Of a stretch of DNA of 64,000 bases, positions 54,333 through 63,564 are shown one piece after another. Below the pieces are notes generated by a model, which had not been told where the DNA came from, did not search any database, and saw only the letters and a program-made list of their open reading frames with translations. The first letter of the stretch is position 1. Each line of letters opens with the position of its first letter. This DNA is from Thiotrichaceae bacterium UBA7357 (GTDB lineage Bacteria > Pseudomonadota > Gammaproteobacteria > Eutrophobiales > Eutrophobiaceae): positions 1 through 64,000 of the forward strand of contig DKOR01000034.1 of assembly GCA_002470825.1 (NCBI GenBank). Direction: 5' to 3'. The position numbers and the translations under genes are program-made.

Positions 54333-56963
54333 ATGAATCAAGACTATATACTGGTATCCGATCATATAGTACATAACTGGTTGCAACTCATTGATAAATT
54401 TCGGATTCCGATAATCATCGGCATGACTGTATTCACTATTACCGCCGTACTTTATATCAAAGATAATCTTGAAATGAGTACCAGTACTACTGACATGCTA
54501 TCTAAAGATCTACACTGGCGAAAACTTGATATTGAGTACGAGAAATTATTTCCACAATTTAACGATAATATCCTAGTTGTTATAGAAGCCAGAACACCTG
54601 ATCAGGCAAGTGATACCGCAGAATTATTGTATTCTGAATTTAAAAATAATCTAACATTCTTTAATGATATCTATTATCCCGCAGTACTTCCCTATTTTCG
54701 TCAGTCCGCTTTTCTATTTCTTGATATTAATGAATTACAAGACCTGTCTGATCGATTAGCAACAATCCAACCTTTCTTAGGAACTCTGATAGAAGACCAA
54801 AATTTGCGTGGTTTATTTAATATGTTAGGTGATGCAATTCAAGCAAAACAAGACGGCGAAGATATAGAGATTAAACCTTTGTTACTTGAAATCAATCATG
54901 CGCTCGAAGATGAAGATCATCAAGTATCTTGGCAACGTTTAATAAAACCTGATGATGAAGTTAAAGATATCTATCGTGATTTCATTGTATTGCAGACTAA
55001 AGATAACAGCAGATCATTATTGCCTGATGAAGACATAATAGAATATGTCCGATCAACTATAGAGTCCTTGAAGCTAGCTAGCAACACTTCGATTCAAGTT
55101 CGATTGACAGGCGGGGCTGTCCTTTCTTATGAAGAGCTGAAGAGTGTCTCTGAAGCAAATATACAAGCTATTTTAGTCTCTTTTATTTTAGTTGGTATTA
55201 TCCTATCAATAGGACTGGGTTCTGTTTATCTAGTCTTTTCTTGTTTGATCACATTAATATTTGGTTTAATCACTACTACTGCTTTTGCAACTGCGACAAT
55301 TGGTGAGTTGAATCTTATATCAGTCGCATTTGCGGTTTTGTATATCGGTCTAGGAATTGATTTTGCAATTCATCTACTCTTACGTTTTCGAGAAGAAAAA
55401 ATTTCTATATCGAATAGCAGACATGCTTTACAAATTTCAATAACCCATATTTCCAAATCATTAATACTCTGTGCGGTTACCACAGCGATTGGGTTTTATT
55501 CTTTTATACCGACTGATTACCTGGGTGTCGCTGAGTTAGGTTGGATTGCTGGCAGCGGCATGTTTATCAGCTTAATATTCACTTTTACTTTTTTACCTGC
55601 ACTGTTAACTTTCATTAAGTCGACACCACGACTAGACCTTCAGAATAAGTGTATGAATCCTGTATTAGAGATAATAATTAACATCCCATATAAATACACA
55701 AAGATAATACTACTTCTCACATTAATGATTATAATTGGCTTGAGTTTTCAATATGACAAATTAGACTTTGATACAAATACACTAAACCTTCAAGACCCTG
55801 GAAATGAATCCGTCCAGACTTATCGTGACTTATTAAAAGATAGCAAAACATCACCATGGAATGGTATTTTACTCAACAAGAACTCTATTGATATTCAATC
55901 AGTTAAGACTGATATTGAATCGCTACCATTAGTTGACAAAGTTATTTCTATAAATGATTTTATCCCTGAGGAACAAGAAGATAAATTATTTATTATTGAT
56001 GACATTAATTTATTATTAGGAACTCTTTCCTCATCTGGAACAAACTCAGAAATTAATAATAAAGAACGTTTTGATACAATCAAAATGATAATTGGCAAAT
56101 TAGATTCCATGTCGGAAGACGTCATGGACGAAGAACTGACATCACTTAAAAAAAATCTGTATGACTTATCATTAAAACTAGTCACCTCTACTAGTGATGA
56201 AAAAATAAATAGGGTGGAGCAACAACTGCTGAAAAGTTTTCCTGGCAGGATACGAACTTTATCTGAAGCGCTTAATGCAGAACATGTAGACTCAAATAAT
56301 ATCCCTGCTGAAATTCATGACCGTTGGGTTAGTGAAAATCATTATAAGATAAAGATATCGCCAGTTGAAAACCTTAATGATAATGCTGCAATGAAAAGAT
56401 TTGTAAAAGAACTACAAGCATATGATAACAAGGTCATTGGTTCACCTATAATTAGTATTGAAGCGGGAAAAGCAGTAATAACTGCATTTAAATCTGCATT
56501 TACTTATGCATTGATTGCAATAGTAATATTATTAATTTTGTTGATAAAGATAAAAACAGACGCATTAATTATATTATCGTCTGTTTTCACTGGTGGTGTC
56601 TTCACCTTTGGGTTTATGCTGTTATTTAACATACCACTCAATTTTGCAAATATTATTGGCCTACCTTTATTACTAGGTATTGGTATCGATAGTGGTATTC
56701 ATATTACTGACCGTTTTCGTCAAGAACATAATTCAAAGAAAAATATTTTTATGACCAGTTCTTCTCGTGGTGTTTTTGTTAGTTCATTGACAACAATCTG
56801 CAGTATTGGAAACTTGGCCTTTTCGTCACATCAAGGTACTGCGAGCATGGGCTTACTATTGTCTATAGGACTCACCTCAATGATGATCTCTACAATGCTA
56901 GTACTACCTGCATTTTTAATATGGCGAGACTCATTAAATCCTGGTGTATTAAATCATGATTAA
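54333..56963 (+). CDS. hpnN: Hopanoid-associated RND/MMPL transporter HpnN
   Basis: HpnN is an inner-membrane RND transporter needed to move hopanoids to the outer membrane. The 876 residues form two halves, each with a membrane helix, a large periplasmic loop and a five-helix bundle. The first bundle spans about residues 275-430 and the second about 720-870. MMPL motifs are VLYIGLGIDFAIHLLLRFREE and LLLGIGIDSGIHITDRFRQE, the paired GxGxD-type proton-relay segments. It is separated from the PhyH gene by 51 bases and from hpnA by 18. Confidence 0.9.
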   Translation: MNQDYILVSDHIVHNWLQLIDKFRIPIIIGMTVFTITAVLYIKDNLEMSTSTTDMLSKDLHWRKLDIEYEKLFPQFNDNILVVIEARTPDQASDTAELLYSEFKNNLTFFNDIYYPAVLPYFRQSAFLFLDINELQDLSDRLATIQPFLGTLIEDQNLRGLFNMLGDAIQAKQDGEDIEIKPLLLEINHALEDEDHQVSWQRLIKPDDEVKDIYRDFIVLQTKDNSRSLLPDEDIIEYVRSTIESLKLASNTSIQVRLTGGAVLSYEELKSVSEANIQAILVSFILVGIILSIGLGSVYLVFSCLITLIFGLITTTAFATATIGELNLISVAFAVLYIGLGIDFAIHLLLRFREEKISISNSRHALQISITHISKSLILCAVTTAIGFYSFIPTDYLGVAELGWIAGSGMFISLIFTFTFLPALLTFIKSTPRLDLQNKCMNPVLEIIINIPYKYTKIILLLTLMIIIGLSFQYDKLDFDTNTLNLQDPGNESVQTYRDLLKDSKTSPWNGILLNKNSIDIQSVKTDIESLPLVDKVISINDFIPEEQEDKLFIIDDINLLLGTLSSSGTNSEINNKERFDTIKMIIGKLDSMSEDVMDEELTSLKKNLYDLSLKLVTSTSDEKINRVEQQLLKSFPGRIRTLSEALNAEHVDSNNIPAEIHDRWVSENHYKIKISPVENLNDNAAMKRFVKELQAYDNKVIGSPIISIEAGKAVITAFKSAFTYALIAIVILLILLIKIKTDALIILSSVFTGGVFTFGFMLLFNIPLNFANIIGLPLLLGIGIDSGIHITDRFRQEHNSKKNIFMTSSSRGVFVSSLTTICSIGNLAFSSHQGTASMGLLLSIGLTSMMISTMLVLPAFLIWRDSLNPGVLNHD

Positions 56964-56974
56964 ATATAATAATT

Positions 56975-56988
56975 TTTTCATATGAAAA
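56975..56988. repeat. Second copy of the 14-bp palindrome, across the hpnA start
   Basis: TTTTCATATGAAAA, identical to 32021-32034. Here it includes the hpnA ATG at 56982, so part of its sequence is constrained by coding. Confidence 0.25.
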
Positions 56989-57968
56989 CACTAATAACTG
57001 GCGCGAATGGGTTTGTTGGTTCTGCAGTATTACGACTGCTTATTAAAAACGGCCATAAAGTATGTGCCTTGGTTAGGCCTGGTTCAGACAGACGCAATTT
57101 TGATGGCATTGACCTTGAAGTTATAGAAGGAGATCTAAGAGACACTGGTTCTCTAGAACGTGCTGTCATTGGTTGTAATATCTTGTTTCATATTGCTGCG
57201 GACTATCGATTATGGTTACCTGATCCAGCGTCAATGTATGCAACAAATGTAGATGGAACGCGAGATCTAATTATAGCCGCTACTAAAGCCGGTATTGATA
57301 AGATTGTCTATACCAGTAGTGTTGCAACACTGGGTATTAATAAAGATGGCACACCCTCCGATGAGACCACACCAGTAATATTTGAGAATATGATTGGCCA
57401 TTATAAGCGTTCAAAATATCTAGCTGAACAAGAAGTCCACAAATTAATTAAAGAAATAGCTAGCCCAGTTGTTATTGTCAACCCCTCAACACCAGTCGGT
57501 CCACGCGATATCAAACCCACACCTACTGGAAAAATCATCCTTGACACAATTCGTAATCGGATGCCAGCTTATGTTGAAACTGGTTTGAATATAGTACACG
57601 TTGATGATGTTGCAAATGGACATTTACTTGCACTAGAAAAAGGTCATATTGGTGAAAGTTATATCCTTGGTGGCGACAATATGTCATTAGCACAGATACT
57701 AGAATATATTTGTTGTAACCAGGGAATGAAGCCACCATCGATTAAGTTACCTCATAATTTCGTTTTACCTATTGCCTGGGTAATGGAACGTATTGCCAGC
57801 ATTACCCATAAAGAACCCAGAGCTACTGTAGACAGTGTTAATATGTCTAAAAAAATTATGTTTTTTTCCAGTGATAAAGCAGTAAAAAAAATAGGTTATC
57901 AATCAAGGCCCGGTATTGAAGGTCTAGATGATGCCATACACTGGTTTAACGCACAGAAGTACGAATAG
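56982..57968 (+). CDS. hpnA: Hopanoid-associated sugar epimerase HpnA
   Basis: A 328-residue extended short-chain dehydrogenase. The N-terminal Rossmann motif is LITGANGFVGSAVLRLLI. Active-site parts are YTSSVATLGI, the catalytic YKRSKYLAEQEV and NPSTPVGPRDIKPTPTG. The family is regularly found in hopanoid clusters; its exact substrate is not settled. It is the last gene of the plus-strand hopanoid operon and converges with nhaD across 221 bases that contain no clear gene or strong terminator. Confidence 0.88.
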   Translation: MKTLITGANGFVGSAVLRLLIKNGHKVCALVRPGSDRRNFDGIDLEVIEGDLRDTGSLERAVIGCNILFHIAADYRLWLPDPASMYATNVDGTRDLIIAATKAGIDKIVYTSSVATLGINKDGTPSDETTPVIFENMIGHYKRSKYLAEQEVHKLIKEIASPVVIVNPSTPVGPRDIKPTPTGKIILDTIRNRMPAYVETGLNIVHVDDVANGHLLALEKGHIGESYILGGDNMSLAQILEYICCNQGMKPPSIKLPHNFVLPIAWVMERIASITHKEPRATVDSVNMSKKIMFFSSDKAVKKIGYQSRPGIEGLDDAIHWFNAQKYE

Positions 57969-58189
57969 AATAAGTTAGCAGCAGAAATTTCATTGTTTGT
58001 TGATCTTCCTTAGCATAGATACTTTCATCATCGTATTAATATATTTTAACTAATCTGAAACTAGACTTTAATTAAAATTAATTTACTATCTCAGTGATGA
58101 TAATTATTTTTTGATAGTATTCATTCACAAAAAAAGTCGCTTGCCAAGAGATAACCGATTCTTTAATTTATTAAAAATATTATTGATTA

Positions 58190-59668
58190 TTAAATTGGCA
58201 CACCTACGAAACGGTCATTTACCAATATATGTACCCAAATACTAGCGGTATAGCCTAAGGCTATTGCCCAAGTCCATTTAAGATGTCCAAAAAATGTGTA
58301 TATGCCTCTAGCCTGTCCCATAACCGCAACACCTGCAGCAGAGCCGACGGAGAGTAAAGATCCGCCAACTCCAGCAGTTAATGTAACTAACAACCATTGA
58401 AATTCATCCATATGAGGCATCATCGTTAACACCGCAAACATTACTGGAATATTATCAATTATGGCTGACACAATACCAACTAGGACATTAGCCGTTGTAG
58501 GTCCTAACTCGACATACATAAACTGAGATAGTACAGCAAGATATCCCATAGTTCCTAGTCCGCCTACACATAAAATCACACCATAAAAAAACATCAACGT
58601 ATCCCATTCGGCCTTTGCCAATATACCAAAAATATCAAATTTTTCTTCTTCAGAATGTTCACTCGCACTTATCGATTCTGTATCTAAAGCACCAGCACCA
58701 GAAGTATGTTTATACTCTTCTTTTTTCTTTTTCAGAGCCCGCGTTTTCTTAATCTTCAAATAATAACCAAATAGTTTCAATAAACCCAATCCTGTCATCA
58801 TGCCAATTACTGGAGGCAAATGCAGAAAGTTATGCGCACAAACCGCCATCGTAATCGTCATTATAAACATGCCAACAACAATGAAAGCACCTTCTTTTAA
58901 TTCAACTGTCTCTTCAATAGCATCTGGTTTTTCTTTAGCAACGAAGAATGACATGATCACTGCGGGTATTATCCAGTTAACTATTGAAGGTATAACTAAG
59001 GCGAAAAAAGTTATGAAAGGAATAACGCCTTTTTGCCAGACCATTAAGGTGGTGATATCGCCAAATGGACTGAATGCACCACCCGCATTAGCAGCCACCA
59101 CTATATTAATACAAGCAATTGCAATAAATTTAATATTTGTGCCTCCTACCGCCATCGCAACAGTCGACATTAACAATGCGGTAGTCAGGTTATCTGCAAT
59201 GGGTGATAATAAGAATGACAATACACCGGTTATCCAAAATATATTGCGTAAAGAAAAGCCACGTGAAACTAACCAAGCTCGTAACGCATCAAACACATTA
59301 CGTTCAGCCATGGTGTTGATGTAAGTCATAGCAGCGAGTAAAAATAAAAATAATTCGGCAAACTCCAACAGATTATGACGGATCATAATTTCTGCCGTGT
59401 GTTGATCCCCACTTTGTGCATAAATAATAGCAACAAACATCCAGATAATACCCGCAGCAACCATTACCGGTTTAGACTTTCGCATGTGAAGTTGATCTTC
59501 GAAAACAACAAAAGTATAGGCAATGGTAAAAACAATAAGACAAACTATACCAGCCCAATGAGCAGTGAAATCCTGCAAATGTGCATCACCCACTGCCAAA
59601 ACTACAGTAGGAAATGATAAAAATATCGATAGCATCAAAACTGAAATTGTCTTCACGTTAACCCTCAT
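58190..59668 (-). CDS. nhaD: Sodium:proton antiporter NhaD
   Basis: A 492-residue inner-membrane antiporter of the IT superfamily with about 12 hydrophobic segments and a signal-like N-terminus. NhaD signatures are SPIADNLTTALLMSTVAMAVGG, NIVVAANAGGAFSPFGDITTLMVW and SAIIDNIPVMFAVLTMMP. Many marine and haloalkaliphilic bacteria use it to expel sodium. AGGAG 7 bases before the ATG at 59668 fixes the start. Confidence 0.93.
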   Translation of the reverse strand: MRVNVKTISVLMLSIFLSFPTVVLAVGDAHLQDFTAHWAGIVCLIVFTIAYTFVVFEDQLHMRKSKPVMVAAGIIWMFVAIIYAQSGDQHTAEIMIRHNLLEFAELFLFLLAAMTYINTMAERNVFDALRAWLVSRGFSLRNIFWITGVLSFLLSPIADNLTTALLMSTVAMAVGGTNIKFIAIACINIVVAANAGGAFSPFGDITTLMVWQKGVIPFITFFALVIPSIVNWIIPAVIMSFFVAKEKPDAIEETVELKEGAFIVVGMFIMTITMAVCAHNFLHLPPVIGMMTGLGLLKLFGYYLKIKKTRALKKKKEEYKHTSGAGALDTESISASEHSEEEKFDIFGILAKAEWDTLMFFYGVILCVGGLGTMGYLAVLSQFMYVELGPTTANVLVGIVSAIIDNIPVMFAVLTMMPHMDEFQWLLVTLTAGVGGSLLSVGSAAGVAVMGQARGIYTFFGHLKWTWAIALGYTASIWVHILVNDRFVGVPI

Positions 59669-59940
59669 TACATAACTCCTGATTATTTCTTTCCGTATTT
59701 ATTATTGTGGTGCTTTTAAAGTAGGCAGTAATAATGCCACATTTTATCTTATTTAGTTTAACAAATAATTAATCTGGATGAACAACAACATGTGTCAAAC
59801 TTGAACGTATCAAGACCGTAAATGGTCAGAATTGAAACATTAAATAAGTCACCTTTTAATAGAATTAAAATACTTGCTTTAATCATTATGAATTTATAGT
59901 TAGTCAACCGAGTTTTATTTCATATTCTTTAACGAATTTT

Positions 59941-59982
59941 TGATAAATCTTAATAAGAAAGCTTTTTTATTAAGATTTATCA
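59941..59982. promoter_or_regulatory. 42-base palindrome upstream of the SCO/PCuAC genes
   Basis: TGATAAATCTTAATAA (59941-59956) is exactly mirrored by TTATTAAGATTTATCA (59967-59982), and the centre AAAGCTTT continues the symmetry with one mismatch that would be a G-U pair in RNA. It overlaps the expected -35 zone of the TATAAT at 59998, so a dimeric repressor or activator site is likely; a stem-loop in RNA is the alternative. Confidence 0.6.
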
Positions 59983-59997
59983 TCAGCTTTATTCAGG

Positions 59998-60003
59998 TAT
60001 AAT
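59998..60003 (+). promoter_or_regulatory. -10 hexamer close to the SCO gene start
   Basis: Perfect TATAAT. Transcription would begin about 60009-60011, at or next to the ATG at 60010, giving a leaderless message unless an ATG at 60034 is used. Confidence 0.4.
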
Positions 60004-60009
60004 GTTGTA

Positions 60010-60663
60010 ATGTTAGATAAACTCAGCAAAAACATGTTTTTAATTCCAACTGTGATTATTCTCACAATACTCGTAATCAGTGCTGGTTTTTACGTATCAC
60101 TAAAACAAGCCCAACAGTCTAAACAAGTGAAATCTAATATAGAAGGGTTATTTTGGCCAAATCCAAAAAAATTAAATGAGTTTTCTGTTCTTGATCAATA
60201 TGGTCATAATTTCAGTCTAAATCAGATGAAAGGAAAATGGTCTTTTATATTTTTTGGTTATAGTCATTGCCCAGATATTTGTCCAATCACAATGTCTGTG
60301 ATGGCCGATTTCTATAAAGAGCTCATCGGCGAAAGTGAACAACTACAGGTCATATTTGCGTCAGTCGATTCAAAACGCGATACACTAGAGAACTTATCCC
60401 AGTATGTTCATTATTTCAATCCTGATTTCATTGGCCTCGGTGGTGGTGATGAAATGATGAGTAGTCTCACAAGCCAAATCGGTGTGGCATATTACATTAA
60501 TAAAGAGAATGAGAATGAAGACTATTTAGTAGACCATTCGGCTTCAATATTTCTATTTGATCCTTTAGGTCGAATGGTTGGGAAACTATCTCCACCGCAC
60601 ACACAGAAAAAAATCATTCAACAATTCACTAAAATAAAAAACTTTATCTATGAACAAAGTTAA
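60010..60663 (+). CDS. SCO1/SenC/PrrC family copper protein
   Basis: SCO proteins deliver copper to the CuA site of cytochrome oxidase or act as thiol oxidoreductases. The 217-residue protein has an N-terminal membrane anchor (about 12-30), a thioredoxin fold, the copper motif HC87PDIC91P and a distal His in VDHSASIFLFDP. Its end overlaps the PCuAC start by 14 bases, indicating cotranscription. A large palindrome precedes it. Confidence 0.92.
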   Translation: MLDKLSKNMFLIPTVIILTILVISAGFYVSLKQAQQSKQVKSNIEGLFWPNPKKLNEFSVLDQYGHNFSLNQMKGKWSFIFFGYSHCPDICPITMSVMADFYKELIGESEQLQVIFASVDSKRDTLENLSQYVHYFNPDFIGLGGGDEMMSSLTSQIGVAYYINKENENEDYLVDHSASIFLFDPLGRMVGKLSPPHTQKKIIQQFTKIKNFIYEQS

Positions 60664-61120
60664 TTTATATTTATTTAGCATCTTTTTTTTTCAGATACTT
60701 TTTCCCAGTTCAGCATTTACTGATGAAAACATCAAGGTTTCTATTTCTGATGCCTGGATTAGTGAGGCTCCAACAATCGTGTCTATCCTTGCAGGATATG
60801 CAAACATTCATAATCCTTCAAAAACATCGATTTCATTAATAGCTATTTCTAGCCAAGATTTTTCTAAGATTGAAATTCATCGTAATGTATTTAATGGGGA
60901 GATGGTTTCCATGGAAAAACAAGAGTCATTGGAAATACCCGCGAAAAGTACTATCCTAATGTCGCCCGGCGATTTTCATCTAATGTTATTTAATCCAAGT
61001 AAACCATTGCGCTCTAATGATATTGTAACACTCGTCTTTTCATTTTCTAATGGCCATAATGAAACAATAGATGTAAAAGTAAAGCGTCGACATACTGAAG
61101 ATCACTCACATCATCATTAA
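60650..61120 (+). CDS. PCuAC-type copper chaperone
   Basis: A 156-residue periplasmic protein with a signal peptide (about 1-24). The copper-binding pattern HxnM...HxM appears as IEIHRNVFNGEMVSM and then SPGDFHLMLF. The C-terminus HTEDHSHHH adds a His-rich tail. PCuAC proteins pass copper(I) to cytochrome oxidase together with SCO, encoded just upstream with overlap. The psd gene starts 2 bases after its stop. Confidence 0.9.
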   Translation: MNKVNLYLFSIFFFQILFPSSAFTDENIKVSISDAWISEAPTIVSILAGYANIHNPSKTSISLIAISSQDFSKIEIHRNVFNGEMVSMEKQESLEIPAKSTILMSPGDFHLMLFNPSKPLRSNDIVTLVFSFSNGHNETIDVKVKRRHTEDHSHHH

Positions 61121-61122
61121 TT

Positions 61123-62007
61123 ATGCCTGAAACATCATCGAACAGTTCTCGAATAATTGACTGTATTAAAGTCTGGCCTCAATATCTTATTCCACAGCAT
61201 GGTCTATCAAAAATAATGTATTGGCTGATGAGGGTTCGATGTAAGCCATTGAAAAACCTAATAATCAATCAATTTATCAATCTGTACAATGTCAAACTAA
61301 ATGAAGCTGAGAGAGAATCCGTAGATAAATATGTATCATTTAATGATTTTTTCACACGTCATTTAAAAAAGTCCGCAAGAACATGGAGCTTGAATGGAAG
61401 TAGTATTCTTAGTCCGGTAGATGGAACCATTAGCCAAATTGGGAAGTTAGACAATAATAAAATAATACAAGCCAAAGGAAAAACCTATACCATTGATACA
61501 CTCTTGGCTAATGATGTAGATACTATCGCTAAGCTAAACGACGGTTTTTTCACGACTTTATATTTATCACCTAAAGACTATCACCGCATACACATGCCAG
61601 TTAGAGGCAAACTAATCAAATCCATTTATGTTCCAGGTAATTTATTTGCTGTAAACAATGCAACAGTTCGTAACGTAGACAACCTGTTTTCTCGTAATGA
61701 ACGATTCATTAGTATTTTTGAAACTGACCTAGGACTGATGGCAAAAATTATGGTCGGTGCTATCTTTGTTGGTAGCATGGAAACTGTATGGCTAGGACAA
61801 TTAACGCCACCTTACATACATCAATTAGATATTAGAGAATACAAAGAAGAGCCCGTGGTCTTCAAACAAGGGGAAGAGTTTGGACATTTCAATATGGGTT
61901 CAACAGTCATTCTTATTTTTGAAAAAAAATATCTACGTTGGATAACTAGTCTAAAATCAGATGATTCTATTCAAGTTGGACAAGAATTAGGAAAAGTTAT
62001 TAACTAA
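61123..62007 (+). CDS. psd: Phosphatidylserine decarboxylase proenzyme
   Basis: Psd makes phosphatidylethanolamine at the inner membrane. The proenzyme cleaves itself to form a pyruvoyl group at the Ser of the (L)GST motif, seen here as HFNMGSTVI, with Met in place of Leu. Other motifs are SPVDGTISQIG, the YHRIHMPVRG histidines and FSRNERF. The 294 residues match PSD type I. It follows PCuAC directly and may share its message. Confidence 0.95.
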   Translation: MPETSSNSSRIIDCIKVWPQYLIPQHGLSKIMYWLMRVRCKPLKNLIINQFINLYNVKLNEAERESVDKYVSFNDFFTRHLKKSARTWSLNGSSILSPVDGTISQIGKLDNNKIIQAKGKTYTIDTLLANDVDTIAKLNDGFFTTLYLSPKDYHRIHMPVRGKLIKSIYVPGNLFAVNNATVRNVDNLFSRNERFISIFETDLGLMAKIMVGAIFVGSMETVWLGQLTPPYIHQLDIREYKEEPVVFKQGEEFGHFNMGSTVILIFEKKYLRWITSLKSDDSIQVGQELGKVIN

Positions 62008-62123
62008 ATGATAATCAAACTATAATTTAACACGACCTACAATATTCATTCAGAAAAAATAGTAATCCGAATACACCAACTCGCAAGGTTTCTATATATG
62101 TCCCTGAGAATGTCAAAGAAATT

Positions 62124-63554
62124 CTAACCAGCTAATGCCATTAAGCATAAACTCATCAAAATGTTTGGTGCAAGACCCAATACTAATATTAGTATTCCAT
62201 TAATACTTAATACAAAGTGCATTTTTTTTGATGTTTTAATCGTTGTCATTGAATCTGGTTCATCAAAATACATTAGTTTAATAATACGAAGATAGTAGTA
62301 AACACCAATTATTGAAAATAGAACAGCGATAACTGCTATTTCAACAAAACCTGAGGCAACAAGCTCTTGTAACACGAACCACTTAGACCAGAAGCCTAGG
62401 AAAGGAGGAACTCCTGCCATTGAGAACATTATGCATAGCATAACAAAGGCAAACCAAGGGCTTCTTTGAGACAAACCCTTAAAATCAAAAAGCATGTCTG
62501 CTTCGAGACCATTACGTCCAAGCAGGATAATCATGCCAAATGCACCCATAGTCATTAATTCATAGCTAATGATATAGAACATTGAGGCGGAGAATCCTGA
62601 TGCTGTTCCCGCAATAAAACCAAGAAAGAAGAATCCAATATGGGCTATTGTTGAGTATGCTAACATGCGTTTCATATTAGTTTGCGCGATAGCAATAATA
62701 TTTCCGGTAGCCATAGATAATACAGCTAGAATTATTAGAATTGATTGCCAGTCACTAACCAAAGGCATTAAACCATCGACCAAGACACGCATCGCCATAG
62801 CAAATGCAGCCAACTTAGGCGCCGTACTAATAAATAATGTCACCGATGTAGGAGCGCCCTGATAAACGTCAGGCACCCACATATGGAATGGTGCGGCACC
62901 AAGTTTGAATGCAATACCAACGATTAAAAAGATCATGCCGTAAATCAGGTGCATGTGACTTACATTATCGACATTGATTCTTTCAGAAATGGTAAGTAAG
63001 TCTAAAGAACCTGTTAGTCCATAGATTATTGAAATACCATATAGCAACATACCCGAGGCTATTGCACCCAATACAAAATATTTCATAGCCGCTTCTGAAG
63101 CAGCCTTTGACTCACGTTGCATGGCAACCATGGCGTAAAGAGAGAGAGATAATAGTTCAAGACCTAGATAGACAGATAATAAACTATAGGCTGAGGTCAT
63201 AATCATCATACCAAGTACTGCAAACAAGCCAAGTACAAAGTACTCACCTTTTAGAAATTTATGTTCTTTTAGATATTCATACGAATAAAGAAATACCACA
63301 GAGGTGATACCACACATTAATACCTTAAGAATTGCACTCATGTAATCACTGACAAAACTGCCATTAAAAGCAACCTGCGCTTTGTATGGAAAGTAAAATA
63401 ATACTAGCGCCATGACGACTAATAGACTTGCTTGAGTAGTCCAATACGTCAACAGATGTAATGGATCTTTACTAAACGCATCCACCATCAATACCAAACA
63501 TGCCAAAGCAAGGAGTATTATTTCTGGTAATATAATGATTAAGTCAACATTCAT
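62124..63554 (-). CDS. nuoN: NADH-quinone oxidoreductase subunit N
   Basis: NuoN is a proton-pumping antiporter-like membrane subunit of complex I. The 476 residues have about 14 hydrophobic segments and family motifs LELLSLSLYAMVAMQRES, GAAPFHMWVPDVYQGAPT, with the conserved Lys before it, and MKRMLAYSTIAHIGF. It follows nuoM by 10 bases and is the usual last gene of the nuo operon; psd converges on it. Confidence 0.95.
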   Translation of the reverse strand: MNVDLIIILPEIILLALACLVLMVDAFSKDPLHLLTYWTTQASLLVVMALVLFYFPYKAQVAFNGSFVSDYMSAILKVLMCGITSVVFLYSYEYLKEHKFLKGEYFVLGLFAVLGMMIMTSAYSLLSVYLGLELLSLSLYAMVAMQRESKAASEAAMKYFVLGAIASGMLLYGISIIYGLTGSLDLLTISERINVDNVSHMHLIYGMIFLIVGIAFKLGAAPFHMWVPDVYQGAPTSVTLFISTAPKLAAFAMAMRVLVDGLMPLVSDWQSILIILAVLSMATGNIIAIAQTNMKRMLAYSTIAHIGFFFLGFIAGTASGFSASMFYIISYELMTMGAFGMIILLGRNGLEADMLFDFKGLSQRSPWFAFVMLCIMFSMAGVPPFLGFWSKWFVLQELVASGFVEIAVIAVLFSIIGVYYYLRIIKLMYFDEPDSMTTIKTSKKMHFVLSINGILILVLGLAPNILMSLCLMALAG

Positions 63555-63564
63555 AGTTCAACAT

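Larger units (their letters stand above)
59669..60009. other. 341-base divergent intergenic region nhaD / SCO gene
   Basis: It contains the nhaD ribosome site, a 42-base near-perfect palindrome at 59941-59982 and a TATAAT at 59998-60003. I see no open frame or RNA gene in the rest. Confidence 0.5.

Noticed and set aside
58800..59324. 174-codon open frame antisense to nhaD
   Set aside because: A mirror of a long membrane-protein gene; composition and lack of any motif or ribosome site indicate a shadow frame.
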